Notes: generated by a model from the letters alone, not told the origin. A stretch of DNA of 64,000 nt from Pyxidicoccus sp. MSG2 (GCF_026626705.1 NZ_JAPNKC010000001.1:9876001-9940000), one strand, 5' to 3'; counted from the first letter of the stretch, positions 47,510 to 56,281 are shown. Made by a program: numbers and translations.

Positions 47510-48460
47510 ATGACGAAGACGCGGTTGCGGGCCCAGCTGGTCTCCGACGGAGGCGAGGCGGCATGGTCCGCGGACTACTTCCGCTCGCCGCACCACCTGC
47601 GCGCCGAGGGCGTGACGCACACGCTCGTCATCGACGGAGGCGCGGGTGGTTCGCTGCGGCTTCCGCTCATCGTGCGGCCCATCGAGGGGACTGCCCACCA
47701 GGACGCGGTCTCCCCGTATGGGTATCCAGGCGGGCGGGTGGACGGACTGAGCGAGGTGCCGAAGGAAGCCGTGGACTGGGACACCACGGAGCTCGTCAGC
47801 ATCTTCGTGAGGGACCGCGTGGTGGGCCCCCGCTGCTTCGCCGGGGGGACGGCGCGCAACGAGGTGTTCCTCATCGACCCCCGCCAGCCCCTCGAGTTCC
47901 GGGAGATGCACCGCCGGCACGTGAAGCGGAACGTCCGCCTGGGCTTCGCGAACTCCTACCGGCCGGCCTGTGAGTCTTCACCCGAGGAGCAGGAGGGCTT
48001 CAAGGAGGTCTACCGGCAGACCATGGTCCGCGACGGAGCGACCTCCCAGTACTTCTTCTCGGACGCCTACTTCGACGAGCTGTTCTCCTCCCCGGCCGCC
48101 TGGTTCACGGCGACGCGCGCGCCGGACGGCCGTGTGGCCTCCGCCGCGCTCTGCGTCCACAGCGACGGCGTGCTCCACTACTACCTGGGGGGAACGGCGG
48201 ACACGTACCTCGCACGCTCGCCGTCCAAGAACCTCTTCGTCGCCATGTCCGAGCTGTGCGCGGAGCTCAGCCTGCCCCTCCACCTGGGAGGAGGCATGCA
48301 GCCGGGCGACGGCCTCGAGGAGTTCAAGCGCGGCATCTCCAACATGAGCTCCCGGCTCTACACCCACGAAATCATCTGCAAGCCGGAGGTGTACGCCCGG
48401 CTGTCGGCGGGTGACGGTGACGGGGGGTTCTTCCCCGCCTACCGCGCGTCCCGGGGCTGA
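47510..48460 (+). CDS. FemAB-like GNAT N-acyltransferase (ExoI/ExoG-like)
   Basis: This 316-residue protein has the double-GNAT layout of the FemAB/Acetyltransf_6 group: an N-terminal half with LRLPLIVRPIEGTAHQDAVSP, the basic RRHVKRNVRLGF motif typical before the acceptor site, and a C-terminal half with VASAALCVHSDGVLHYYLGG and PLHLGGGMQPGDGLEEFKRG. Relatives attach acyl or aminoacyl groups to an amine. In the M. xanthus exo locus such proteins (ExoG, ExoI) are needed for spore coat polysaccharide, presumably by acylating an amino sugar. The assignment here is by similarity of layout. Its end overlaps the convergent dehydratase by 22 bases. Confidence 0.8.
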   Translation: MTKTRLRAQLVSDGGEAAWSADYFRSPHHLRAEGVTHTLVIDGGAGGSLRLPLIVRPIEGTAHQDAVSPYGYPGGRVDGLSEVPKEAVDWDTTELVSIFVRDRVVGPRCFAGGTARNEVFLIDPRQPLEFREMHRRHVKRNVRLGFANSYRPACESSPEEQEGFKEVYRQTMVRDGATSQYFFSDAYFDELFSSPAAWFTATRAPDGRVASAALCVHSDGVLHYYLGGTADTYLARSPSKNLFVAMSELCAELSLPLHLGGGMQPGDGLEEFKRGISNMSSRLYTHEIICKPEVYARLSAGDGDGGFFPAYRASRG

Positions 48461-50382
48461 GCGTCCGCGTCGTCCGTGGGCCGCGCGGGCGTGTACGTGG
48501 GGATGAGGCTGCGCATCACCCGTATCACCGCGGCCACGTTGCCGTTGCGAGCCGCGCGCTCCAACTGCGTGAGCCGCGTCTGGAAGTCCGGCGGCGGCGC
48601 GGGGCTGCGCGCCACCTTGATGTGGTTGCGCACCTGCTGGGTGCGCTCCTCCTCTTCACTGAGGAGCGTCTCCTCCAGCTTCTCGCCCGGCCGCAGCCCC
48701 GTATAGACGATGGGGATGTCCCGGCCCGGCACGAGGCCCGCCAGGGTGATGGTGTTCTCCGCCAGCTCGGAGATGCGCACCGGGTCGCCCATGTCGAGGA
48801 TGCACAGCTCGCCGTAGCCCCCCAGGCCGGACAGCATCACGAGCCCCACGGCCTCGGGGATGGTCATGAAGTAGCGGGTGCAGTCCGGGTGCGTCACCGT
48901 GACGGGGCCGCCGCGCTGGATCTGCTGCTTGAAGATGGGCACCACGCTGCCCGCGGAGCCGAGCACGTTGCCGAAGCGGACCGCGGTGAAGGCGGTGCGC
49001 GAGCGGGCCGCGACGTCCCGGATGACCATCTCCGCCAGGCGCTTGGAGGCTCCCATGACGGAGGTGGGGTGGACCGCCTTGTCGGTGGAGATGAGCACGA
49101 AGCGCTCCACGCCGCAGGCCTCCGCCATCAGCGCGACGTTGAGGGTGCCGAAGACGTTGTTCTTGATGGCCTCCTCGGGCGCGTCCTCCATCAGCGGCAC
49201 GTGCTTGTGCGCCGCCGCGTGGAACACGTACTGCGGCGCATGCTCCCGGCCGACGCGCATCATCCGGTCCAGATCCCGGATGTCTCCGATGAGGGCGCTG
49301 ACGTCGAGCTTGGGATGGCGCTCCTGGAGCTGGCGCACGAGCAGGTAGAGCTCGTTCTCGTTGATGTCCACGAGGATGAGCGATGCGGGCTCGAGCTCGG
49401 CGACCTGCCGCGCGATTTCGCTGCCGATGGAGCCCGCCCCGCCGGTGACGAGGATGCGGCGGCCGGTGACGAGCCGGCGCGTCTCCTCCCGGTCGAAGGT
49501 GATGGCCTCGCGGGGCAGCAGGTGCTCCGGGCTGAGGTCATGCAGCATCGCGGAGGTGATGCGCTTGTCGAGATAGACGAAGGACGCGGGGATGAACTTG
49601 AAGCGGACGCCCTGGTCCCGGCACTGCTCCAGGATGCGCCCGATGCGCTCGGGCGGCAGGCGGGGGATGGCGATGAGCACCTGCGCCACCCGGTGCTTGC
49701 GCACCAGCTCCGGCAGCGCGCCGATGGGACCGAGCACCGGCTTGCCGTTGAGGTGGGTGCCGTGCTTCGCCCGGTCGTCGTCCACGAAGCCGACGACGTG
49801 CCAGGGGCTCTGGGGCGTGCGCAGCAAATCCCGCTGGAGCAGGTCGCCCGCGCTGCCCGCGCCGACGATGAGGGCCCGCTGCGCGTCACAGGCCCGCGCG
49901 CGTCGCCGGTCCAGGTGCCACTGGCGTACCAGCCGTGGGGCGAAGCGGTGGGCGCCCAGCAGCGCCGTGGTGAAGAGGAACTCGGTGGCCACCACCCCGC
50001 GGGGCACCCGGTCCTGGAGGAAGAGGAAGCGGAGCGCCTCGAAGGCGAGGGAGGCGACCAGGTTGGCCGCGATGAGGCGGCCGGCCTCGCTGAGGCCCGC
50101 CCGCCGGTAGGACCAGCGGTGCATGCCGAACCAGACGAGCGTGCCCAGGCGCACCGCGAGCAGCAGGGGCAACACATGCACGAGGGCGACCTGCCACCGT
50201 TCGGGTTGCATCCACCCGAAGCGCAGCAGCAGCGCGGCGCAGAGCGCGCCCGTGATCATCACCGCGTCCAGGGAGAGCACGAGCAACGAGCGCAGCCGAG
50301 GAGAGGAGACGTGGCTGGCGGCCCACCGTGTGTCAGGACGCCTCATCGTGGAGAGTGTGCCCGCATCCATGTATCGCGCCAT
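48439..50382 (-). CDS. WbpM/PglF/CapD-type UDP-GlcNAc 4,6-dehydratase
   Basis: This 647-residue membrane-bound SDR enzyme, the usual length of the WbpM group, makes UDP-4-keto-6-deoxy-GlcNAc, the first step to bacillosamine, QuiNAc and FucNAc. It has four N-terminal membrane segments, a CoA-binding-like domain (ALIVGAGSAGDLLQRDLL) and a C-terminal dehydratase with NAD motif VTGGAGSIGSEI. The Ser-Met-Lys catalytic set typical of WbpM appears in ISTDKAVHPTSVMGASKR, where Met replaces the SDR tyrosine. The start at 50382 is chosen for AGGGGGAG about 9 bases upstream; other in-frame ATGs lie at 50370 and 50346. It is divergent from the second acyltransferase. Confidence 0.92.
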   Translation of the reverse strand: MARYMDAGTLSTMRRPDTRWAASHVSSPRLRSLLVLSLDAVMITGALCAALLLRFGWMQPERWQVALVHVLPLLLAVRLGTLVWFGMHRWSYRRAGLSEAGRLIAANLVASLAFEALRFLFLQDRVPRGVVATEFLFTTALLGAHRFAPRLVRQWHLDRRRARACDAQRALIVGAGSAGDLLQRDLLRTPQSPWHVVGFVDDDRAKHGTHLNGKPVLGPIGALPELVRKHRVAQVLIAIPRLPPERIGRILEQCRDQGVRFKFIPASFVYLDKRITSAMLHDLSPEHLLPREAITFDREETRRLVTGRRILVTGGAGSIGSEIARQVAELEPASLILVDINENELYLLVRQLQERHPKLDVSALIGDIRDLDRMMRVGREHAPQYVFHAAAHKHVPLMEDAPEEAIKNNVFGTLNVALMAEACGVERFVLISTDKAVHPTSVMGASKRLAEMVIRDVAARSRTAFTAVRFGNVLGSAGSVVPIFKQQIQRGGPVTVTHPDCTRYFMTIPEAVGLVMLSGLGGYGELCILDMGDPVRISELAENTITLAGLVPGRDIPIVYTGLRPGEKLEETLLSEEEERTQQVRNHIKVARSPAPPPDFQTRLTQLERAARNGNVAAVIRVMRSLIPTYTPARPTDDADAQPRDAR

Positions 50383-50679
50383 CCGTACGCTCCCCCTTCG
50401 GCCTCGACGCTGGCGCTGAACGGTTCCTCCCAGCGTCGTTGGTTCGGCGGCGTCTCGCCGCATGAACAACGATTCTCGCGCTTTGAGAGTGGAGCCCCGG
50501 AGTGTGGGTTCCAAGCCACCCTGAAGCGCGTGGCCCTGGAGTCACGCCATCGCTTGCCTGCCCCCGGAGCCTCTGTCCGGAACGGCGGGCGCCGCGATGC
50601 AGTCGACAATCCCCTGGCACCGGGGACGTTGGCGGACGCCTGGGGGCGGGGTGTATCTGACTTGTGGGGGGGGCTCTGC
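50383..50679. promoter_or_regulatory. Divergent promoter region
   Basis: This is 297 bases between the dehydratase (minus) and second acyltransferase (plus). It should hold both promoters. A TGGCAC at about 50614 recalls the -24 half of a sigma-54 site, but the -12 GC is absent. I see no further structure. Confidence 0.4.
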
Positions 50680-51549
50680 ATGGCTACTGCGGAGGTTCAG
50701 GTGAGGGATGTGTCGGCGGCTCGCTTTCAAATGCTCACGGAGCGCGAGTTCGCGGAACGCCGGCGAGAAGAGGGAGTGCGGGTCATCCAGCACGGGGGGC
50801 ATTACTGGGAGCAGGTGGGCGCTCCCGGTTTCTTCCAGCCCATCGCGCTGCTGAAGGGGATGAGGCCGGAGGAGGTGACGCGCCCTACACCATGGTGCTG
50901 GGGCTACCGGGCAGCCCTGACGCCGGAGACGGCGGGCGCGGCGAACGGCACGGTGCCCATCGTCCGCACCGCGGACCTGGACGCCTATGACATGGACAGC
51001 CTGTCCGCGAACCGGAGGAACAAGCTGCGCAAGTGTCAGCGGCTGGTGCGAATCGTCCAGCTCACCGGGCCGTCGCTGCTCCTGCAGCAGGGGTATGACG
51101 TGGTCGTCGATGCGCTCTCGCGGACCGGGCACAAGAAGGTGCCCTCCCGGCAGCGGTTCGTCGCGGACGTGAAGAAGTACTTCATGGGGGACCACTGGTG
51201 CGTGCTGGCGGGCCTGGTGGACGGCAGGCTGGGCGGCTACGTCGATGGCTACGTGGTGGATGGCATCGCGTATGGCGTTTGCGCCTACTACGCGACCTGG
51301 GCGCTGCCGACCAACCTCTCGACGGGCCTGGTCTTCGAGTTCGCGCAGGCCTGCCGGAGACGCGGAGGCGTCCGGATGCTCGTCAATGGACTCCACGCCC
51401 GCGAGGCGCCGCGGCTCAACCAGTTCAAGGACGACATGGGCTTCGTCGTCGAGCAGGTGCCCATCAAGTGGAGCCTGAATCCCCTCGCGAAGGCGCTCAT
51501 CCGCCACTCACGGAGCCACACGTACTACCGGTTGACGGGCCAGACGTGA
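50680..51549 (+). CDS. FemAB-like GNAT N-acyltransferase, second copy
   Basis: This 289-residue protein belongs to the same broad group as the acyltransferase at 47510 but is not a close copy. It has SLSANRRNKLRKCQRLVRIV, equivalent to the basic motif of the other protein, a C-terminal half with WCVLAGLVDGRLGGYVDGY, and LNQFKDDMGFVVEQVPIKW, where FKDDMGF matches the FKRG region of FemAB proteins. A pair of such enzymes with a DegT aminotransferase is the hallmark of the M. xanthus exo locus (ExoG, ExoH, ExoI). The role inferred is acylation of an amino sugar in the polymer. ATG 50680 follows a G-run that may serve as ribosome binding site; the long open frame upstream is antisense to the dehydratase gene. 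Confidence 0.8.
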   Translation: MATAEVQVRDVSAARFQMLTEREFAERRREEGVRVIQHGGHYWEQVGAPGFFQPIALLKGMRPEEVTRPTPWCWGYRAALTPETAGAANGTVPIVRTADLDAYDMDSLSANRRNKLRKCQRLVRIVQLTGPSLLLQQGYDVVVDALSRTGHKKVPSRQRFVADVKKYFMGDHWCVLAGLVDGRLGGYVDGYVVDGIAYGVCAYYATWALPTNLSTGLVFEFAQACRRRGGVRMLVNGLHAREAPRLNQFKDDMGFVVEQVPIKWSLNPLAKALIRHSRSHTYYRLTGQT

Positions 51550-51550
51550 G

Positions 51551-51925
51551 CGGAGGCCGGGCGGACGCGCGGAGCTGAGCGCCGGGTTCCGGGGCTCGCT
51601 CCGCGCACTGTCTGCCTTTCTGATGATCCGGCTGATGTAGGGCGTGAAGCCCGACGTCGTGCTCGTCCAGGAGTTCAACTACGGGCGCAATGGAGAGGAC
51701 GACATCCGGCGGTTGGTGGACCAGGTGGGCCCGGGCTACCACTTCGCCCGTGAGGACAACGCGCTGATTGCCAATGGCATCATCAGCCGCTGGCCCACCG
51801 TCGAGTCCGGTGAGTGGGATGATCCGCTGAAGGGCACCCGCGACTTCGTCTGGGCCCGCATCGACATCCCGGGCCCGAAGGACCTCTGGGCGGTGAGCGT
51901 GCACCTGCTCATGGGATGGCGGAAC
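51551..51925 (+). pseudogene. Remnant of an endonuclease/exonuclease/phosphatase-family gene
   Basis: The plus frame reads RLM-stop-GVKPDVVLVQEFNYG, then NALIANGIISRWP, SGEWDDP and DLWAVSVHLL, a recognisable middle part of an exonuclease-endonuclease-phosphatase protein. The in-frame TAG at 51638-51640 stands where relatives have Gln, consistent with a CAG to TAG change. The N-terminal part is missing. After SVHLL the sequence no longer resembles the family, so the metal-site residues of the C-terminal half are lost. A short ORF from GTG 51644 remains open but is unlikely to make a working enzyme. Confidence 0.7.
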
Positions 51926-52104
51926 GAACGGTCCAGTCCCGTGCGCGTGACGAAGCGCGAGGCACTGCGCTCGGACGCAGGTATCCGTGCCTCCAGCCAC
52001 ATCGAGGAACAGCGCGAGCCGGCCCCCGGCCGCGACGGCCTACCTGCGAAGAGGGATGCCCCCTCCCAATCCTCCATGTCAGCCCCCTCCGGTAGAAGGG
52101 AATG

Positions 52105-52126
52105 GTGGAAGGAACATTCCTTCCAC
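52105..52126. promoter_or_regulatory. Palindromic operator before the TetR gene
   Basis: This is a perfect 10-base inverted repeat, GTGGAAGGAA-CA-TTCCTTCCAC, ending 40 bases before the TetR start. Length, symmetry and position suit autoregulation by a TetR dimer. Confidence 0.7.
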
Positions 52127-52166
52127 GGGACGGCCGCCCCGGAAGGGGGGCAGGAGGGGGTAGGGG

Positions 52167-53447
52167 ATGGGGTTCGCGGAGCATTACCTCTCGGGGATGA
52201 TGCAGAGCTCGGCGGAGGTGCTGGGCCGGCATGGCTACGAGCACGTGAAGGCCGAGGAACTGGCCCGGTCCGTGGGGATGTCGGTGGGCAGTCTGTACCG
52301 GCGCTACGGCAGCAAGCAGCACTTCGCCCAGACGGTGCGGAGCTTCCACGAGGACACCTTCTGCCGGGAGGTGGACTGGGCCTTCTTCTGCAAGCACGGG
52401 GCGGACGGCGTCAGCTTCCGCGAGGCCTTCTTCACCTTCTGGAATGCGCTGACGCACTGGGCGCTGGGGCTGCCCGGCCCCTTCGCCTTCACCTTCCTGC
52501 ACCGGCACCCGGAAGTCGAAGGACATCCGGCGCCTGGCAGTGCGGCGCGGGCCATGGTGCGCGAGGTGCTCCAGAAGGGAGAGCAGGAGGGGGCGCTGGT
52601 GCCTGGCTGCGCCAGGGTGGGCGAAGCGCTGGTGTGGGGCACGCTGGCGGAGTGGGTGCGCGTGCTGACGGAGAGGAACAAGGAGGTGTACCGGGAGGAC
52701 GTCCTCGAATCGGCGGAGGCCCTCTGGCGCGCGCTGGCGAAGGCGGACGACTCCGGCGGCTCCGCCAGGGGTGGCCTTCCTCCTGGCGCCGTCCAGCCCG
52801 TGCCTCCGTCGCCGTCCGAGGACCCTGGTCCTCCCGGAGACACGCTGAGTCCTCTTCCTGCTGCTTCGCGGCCCGAGCTCCCGGCGCTCCCGATCGGCAC
52901 GCCAGCTGGCGTCCCCAAGCCGTGGGAAGCGCCAGCAACCTCCTCACCGTTCGCAAGCGAGCTGGCTGCCGCCGACGCGACCCTGCGGTCGGGCGGCGGA
53001 ACGCGCCTCGGCTGTTGGAGCCCGTACGGGCCTGGACGGATGTGGAGTTCCTCTTCCCTGCACGTGGATGAGCGCATGCTGACGCCACCGGGATGGCGGT
53101 CGGGGCGCTCATCGAGGGGCGGCGTGCCTCCTGTCGACAGCGAAGACCAGGTCGTCGTGGTCGATGTACCCGCCCGGCGAGCAGCTCTCCACGCCCTGGA
53201 GATAGCCGAAGACTCCCCGGATGGCCTGCACGTCACCGGCGGGGAGGGTGAAGGTGGCAGAGAGCTCCTGCGCTTCGGGCTCCGTCACCCGCAGCCTCCC
53301 GAGGTGCGTCCAGACGGGGTGGTGCGCATCCGGCGCGTGGAAGAGGTCCAGCGCGTCCAGGCCGGGCAGGAGGGCCCAGACGCTGGCGGTGACAGTCACC
53401 CGCCGTCCTGGTGCGAGTGGCCGTCCATCCGTGGTGGCGATGCGTAG
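52167..53447 (+). CDS. TetR-family regulator with an anomalous C-terminal read-through
   Basis: The first 195 or so residues are a TetR-type repressor: a helix-turn-helix (YEHVKAEELARSVGMSVGSLYRRYGSKQHF, about residues 24-53) followed by a helical ligand domain ending near ALWRALAKADD (about base 52750). GGAGGGGG precedes ATG 52167. Beyond base 52750 the frame stays open for about 230 more residues that are Pro/Ser/Gly-rich and from 53109 lie antisense to the protease gene, so they look non-native. A lost stop or a frameshift near 52750 is the simplest explanation. The regulated ligand is unknown; a palindromic operator lies upstream. Confidence 0.65.
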   Translation: MGFAEHYLSGMMQSSAEVLGRHGYEHVKAEELARSVGMSVGSLYRRYGSKQHFAQTVRSFHEDTFCREVDWAFFCKHGADGVSFREAFFTFWNALTHWALGLPGPFAFTFLHRHPEVEGHPAPGSAARAMVREVLQKGEQEGALVPGCARVGEALVWGTLAEWVRVLTERNKEVYREDVLESAEALWRALAKADDSGGSARGGLPPGAVQPVPPSPSEDPGPPGDTLSPLPAASRPELPALPIGTPAGVPKPWEAPATSSPFASELAAADATLRSGGGTRLGCWSPYGPGRMWSSSSLHVDERMLTPPGWRSGRSSRGGVPPVDSEDQVVVVDVPARRAALHALEIAEDSPDGLHVTGGEGEGGRELLRFGLRHPQPPEVRPDGVVRIRRVEEVQRVQAGQEGPDAGGDSHPPSWCEWPSIRGGDA

Positions 53448-55100
53448 CCCCTCCAGGGACTCGGTCACCAGGTAGGTGCCGTAGTCACCGTCCGGGCAGC
53501 TCGAAGCGAGCGTGTTGGGCGCGTGGAGCTCGGGGCCCACGAGTCCGGAGCCCCGCACCAGCACCCCTGTGTCGCAGGACGCGCCCACGGTTTCGCACCT
53601 CGGGGCCAGGAGCACCGGGTCCGGGTCGGCGATGCCAGGGTTCCTCACGACGGCGGAGACCGCGGGACTCCGGCGGAGGTTGTACGCGGTGTCGTACGCA
53701 CGGGCCTCCAGCACGGCCGGCCCGTTCAGCTCCCCACGGGTGTCCCAGGTGAACTCGTAGGGTGCCAACGAGTCGCTGCCGCGCAGCTCGCCGTTGACCC
53801 AGAAGTCCACGCGGTGGATGGCGACGTCGTCGAACGCGGCGGCGAACACGCGCACGGTGTCCCGCAGCTTCTCCCTGTCGCCCGCGACGACGAGCCGCAC
53901 CCAGGGCGGCCGCGTGTCACCGGAGGCCGGTGGAGCGCCCGTGTGCAGCAGCAGGTTGGGGGAGCCCCGTCCGGTGAAGGACAGGCGGCCCGGCGTGGCC
54001 GAGCCGGTGAGTGCCGCGGCCACCTGCTCCGGCGTCGCGGAGGGATGCGTCTCCAGGTAGAGCGCCGCCGCGCCGGCCACGTGGGGCGAGGCCATGGACG
54101 TTCCTTCGAGAACCTCGGTGGCGGTGTCACTGGAGTTCCACGCCGAGGTGATGTCCTGCCCCGGCGCGAAGAGGTCCACGCAGCGCCCGTGGTTGGAGAA
54201 GCCCGCCCGCTCATCCGTGTCCCGGGTGGCGCCCACGGTGAGGGCCTCGGCGGTGCGGGCGGGAGACTCGTTGCAGGCGTCGAGACTGTCGTTGCCCGCC
54301 GCCACCACGGTGGTGACGCCCGAGGCGATGAGGTCGTGGACGGCCTGGTCCATCGCCTCCGAGGGCTCGAAGCCCAGGCTCAGGTTGGCCACCGCGGGCG
54401 CGACGTGGTGGGCGGCCACCCAGTCCAGGCCCGCGATGACGCTCGACACGGTGCCCTCGCCATCGCAGTCCAGGACGCGCACGGGGTGCAGCGTCACGCC
54501 CCGGGCCACGCCCCAGGTGCTGCCACCCAGCGTTCCCGCCACGTGGGTGCCGTGGCCATCGCAGTCCTCCGCCGTACCGCCCGGCTCCGCCGCGTCGAAC
54601 CCGTCACCGAGCCGTCCGTGGAACTCGGTGTGCGTGCGGCGGATGCCGGTGTCGATGACGTACGCATGGACTCCCGCCCCCGTCAGCGGGGAGCGGTAGG
54701 CGCCATCCAGTGGCAGGTCCTCCTGGTCGATGCGGTCCAGTCCCCAGGGTGCCTTCACCTGGACCGACGACAGGTGGACGTACGCGTCCTGCTCGACGAG
54801 CGCCACGGCGGGGTCCGCGCGCAGGGCGGCCACGCGCTCCTCGGAGAGGTCGGCCACGAAGCCATGCAGCACGTGCTCGTAGGTGCGGCTCACTCGCGCT
54901 TCATGCTTGCGGGCCACGTCCAGCGACTGCTGCCGCATGCCCGCCGCCTGGACGCGCGCGTTTGCCGGGCCCGGCTTCAACATGACGATGTATCGGCCGG
55001 GGACGCGGCGCGCGCCGGAGGACTTCACGGGTTCGGCGCAGCCCATCAGCGCCAGTCCAGACAGCGTGGCCCACAGGAACGTCAGATGGTGTTTCCTCAT
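53109..55100 (-). CDS. S8 (subtilisin/proteinase K-like) serine protease, lipoprotein
   Basis: This 663-residue exported protease has a lipoprotein signal ending in L-M-G-C (Cys21) and an inhibitor-I9-like propeptide (RYIVMLKPGP to about residue 110). The catalytic domain has Asp150 in YVIDTG, His183 in DGHGTHVAG, Asn270 in AAGND and Ser335 in EGTSMASPH. Two C-terminal beta-sandwich-like regions follow: an Ig-like part with VDFWVNGELRGSD and a carbohydrate-module-like end with GDYGTYLVTESLEGLR. Lipidation together with a propeptide means the mature enzyme may be released from its anchor by autoprocessing. GGAGG lies just before ATG 55100. Confidence 0.93.
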   Translation of the reverse strand: MRKHHLTFLWATLSGLALMGCAEPVKSSGARRVPGRYIVMLKPGPANARVQAAGMRQQSLDVARKHEARVSRTYEHVLHGFVADLSEERVAALRADPAVALVEQDAYVHLSSVQVKAPWGLDRIDQEDLPLDGAYRSPLTGAGVHAYVIDTGIRRTHTEFHGRLGDGFDAAEPGGTAEDCDGHGTHVAGTLGGSTWGVARGVTLHPVRVLDCDGEGTVSSVIAGLDWVAAHHVAPAVANLSLGFEPSEAMDQAVHDLIASGVTTVVAAGNDSLDACNESPARTAEALTVGATRDTDERAGFSNHGRCVDLFAPGQDITSAWNSSDTATEVLEGTSMASPHVAGAAALYLETHPSATPEQVAAALTGSATPGRLSFTGRGSPNLLLHTGAPPASGDTRPPWVRLVVAGDREKLRDTVRVFAAAFDDVAIHRVDFWVNGELRGSDSLAPYEFTWDTRGELNGPAVLEARAYDTAYNLRRSPAVSAVVRNPGIADPDPVLLAPRCETVGASCDTGVLVRGSGLVGPELHAPNTLASSCPDGDYGTYLVTESLEGLRIATTDGRPLAPGRRVTVTASVWALLPGLDALDLFHAPDAHHPVWTHLGRLRVTEPEAQELSATFTLPAGDVQAIRGVFGYLQGVESCSPGGYIDHDDLVFAVDRRHAAPR

Positions 55101-55162
55101 GCCTCCACGACCCCCGAGTGGTTTCGGACGGTCGGGAGGAATGAAGAAAGTCCGCTGGACAC

Positions 55163-56281
55163 TCAGGCGCCCTGGAGCGGGCCCCGGAAGCCGTCAGGCT
55201 CCGCGCGCACCGAGGTGCCACCCGCGAGCATTCCCTGGGTGAAGAAGGGGTTCTCGAAGAACACGTACGGCGTGGCGGGCTCGGGGCGGCTCGCGGCCTC
55301 CAGCCTGGCGGAGAGCGCGGGCGGCAGCGTGAAGTCGAGCGCGCGCAGGTTGTCCTCCAGTTGCTCCAGCCGGCTCGCGCCGATGAGGGTGGAGACCACG
55401 CCCGGGCGCGTCGCCACCCAGTTGAGCGCCACCTGGGCGGGCGTGCGCTCCACCTCCTTCGCCACGGCCACCAACTCCCGGACGATGCGCCACGGGCGCT
55501 CCTGGAGGAACTTGTCCGCCACCGGGTTGCCACTGGCCAGCAGGGCATGGGCGCGCCCTTCTCCCTTCGGCTCCGTTCCCTCGCGCGTGTACCTGCCCGT
55601 GAGGAGCCCACCGGCCAGCGGGCTCCACGGGGTGATGGCGGCCCCCATCGCGAGCGCGGCGGGGAGGTGCTCGCGCTCGATGGTGCGCTCCGCGAGCGAG
55701 TACTCCAGCTGCAGCGCGGCCACCTTCTCCCAGCCGTTGCGCTCCGCCAGCGTCTGCGCGCGGGCGAAGTACCACGCGGGCACGTCGGAGAAGCCGAGGT
55801 AGCGCACCTTGCCCTCGCGCACGAGGCCGGTGAGCGTCTGCATCACCTCTTCCACGGGCGTCAGGCCGTCCCAGACGTGCAGCCAGTACACGTCCACGTA
55901 GTCCGTCTTGAGGCGCCGCAGCGAGCCTTCGAGCGCACTCAAGATGTGCTTGCGGCTGTTGCCTCCGGCGTTCGGGTCGCCGGGGGAGAGGTTCGCCGAG
56001 AACTTGGTGGTGAGGACGGCCCGCTGCCTGCCGCCGTGCTTCGCGAAGAAGTCGCCGATGATGCGCTCGCTGGAGCCGGAGGTGTACGCATCCGCCGTGT
56101 CGATGAAGTTGCCGCCCGCCTCCAGGTAGCGCGCCAGGAGTCGGTGCGAGTCCTCCTCGGTATTCCCCCAGCCCCAGTCGGTGCCGAAGGTCATGGTGCC
56201 CAGGGCCAGCGGGCTGACCCGAAGGCCCGTCTGGCCGAGCAGGTGGTACTTCGCCAGGGAATCAATCAGACGCGTCGTCAT
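55163..56281 (-). CDS. Aldo/keto reductase
   Basis: This 372-residue NADPH-dependent oxidoreductase of the AKR superfamily has the full catalytic tetrad: Asp61 and Tyr66 (DTADAY), Lys93 (LTTKF) and His135 (YWLHVWD). The LGFSDVPAWYFARA and C-terminal VSTLIGASRLEQLEDNL segments place it with bacterial AKRs that act on small aldehydes and ketones. The exact substrate is unknown. ATG 56281 is chosen for GGAG about 9 bases upstream; ATG 56296 is in frame but lacks such a site. Confidence 0.93.
   Translation of the reverse strand: MTTRLIDSLAKYHLLGQTGLRVSPLALGTMTFGTDWGWGNTEEDSHRLLARYLEAGGNFIDTADAYTSGSSERIIGDFFAKHGGRQRAVLTTKFSANLSPGDPNAGGNSRKHILSALEGSLRRLKTDYVDVYWLHVWDGLTPVEEVMQTLTGLVREGKVRYLGFSDVPAWYFARAQTLAERNGWEKVAALQLEYSLAERTIEREHLPAALAMGAAITPWSPLAGGLLTGRYTREGTEPKGEGRAHALLASGNPVADKFLQERPWRIVRELVAVAKEVERTPAQVALNWVATRPGVVSTLIGASRLEQLEDNLRALDFTLPPALSARLEAASRPEPATPYVFFENPFFTQGMLAGGTSVRAEPDGFRGPLQGA

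Noticed and set aside
50605-50635. Sigma-54 promoter before the second acyltransferase
   Set aside because: TGGCAC is present but the -12 GC is missing at the required distance.
52167-53447. TetR plus C-terminal region as a new two-domain fusion protein
   Set aside because: The extension is low-complexity and antisense to a well-supported protease gene.
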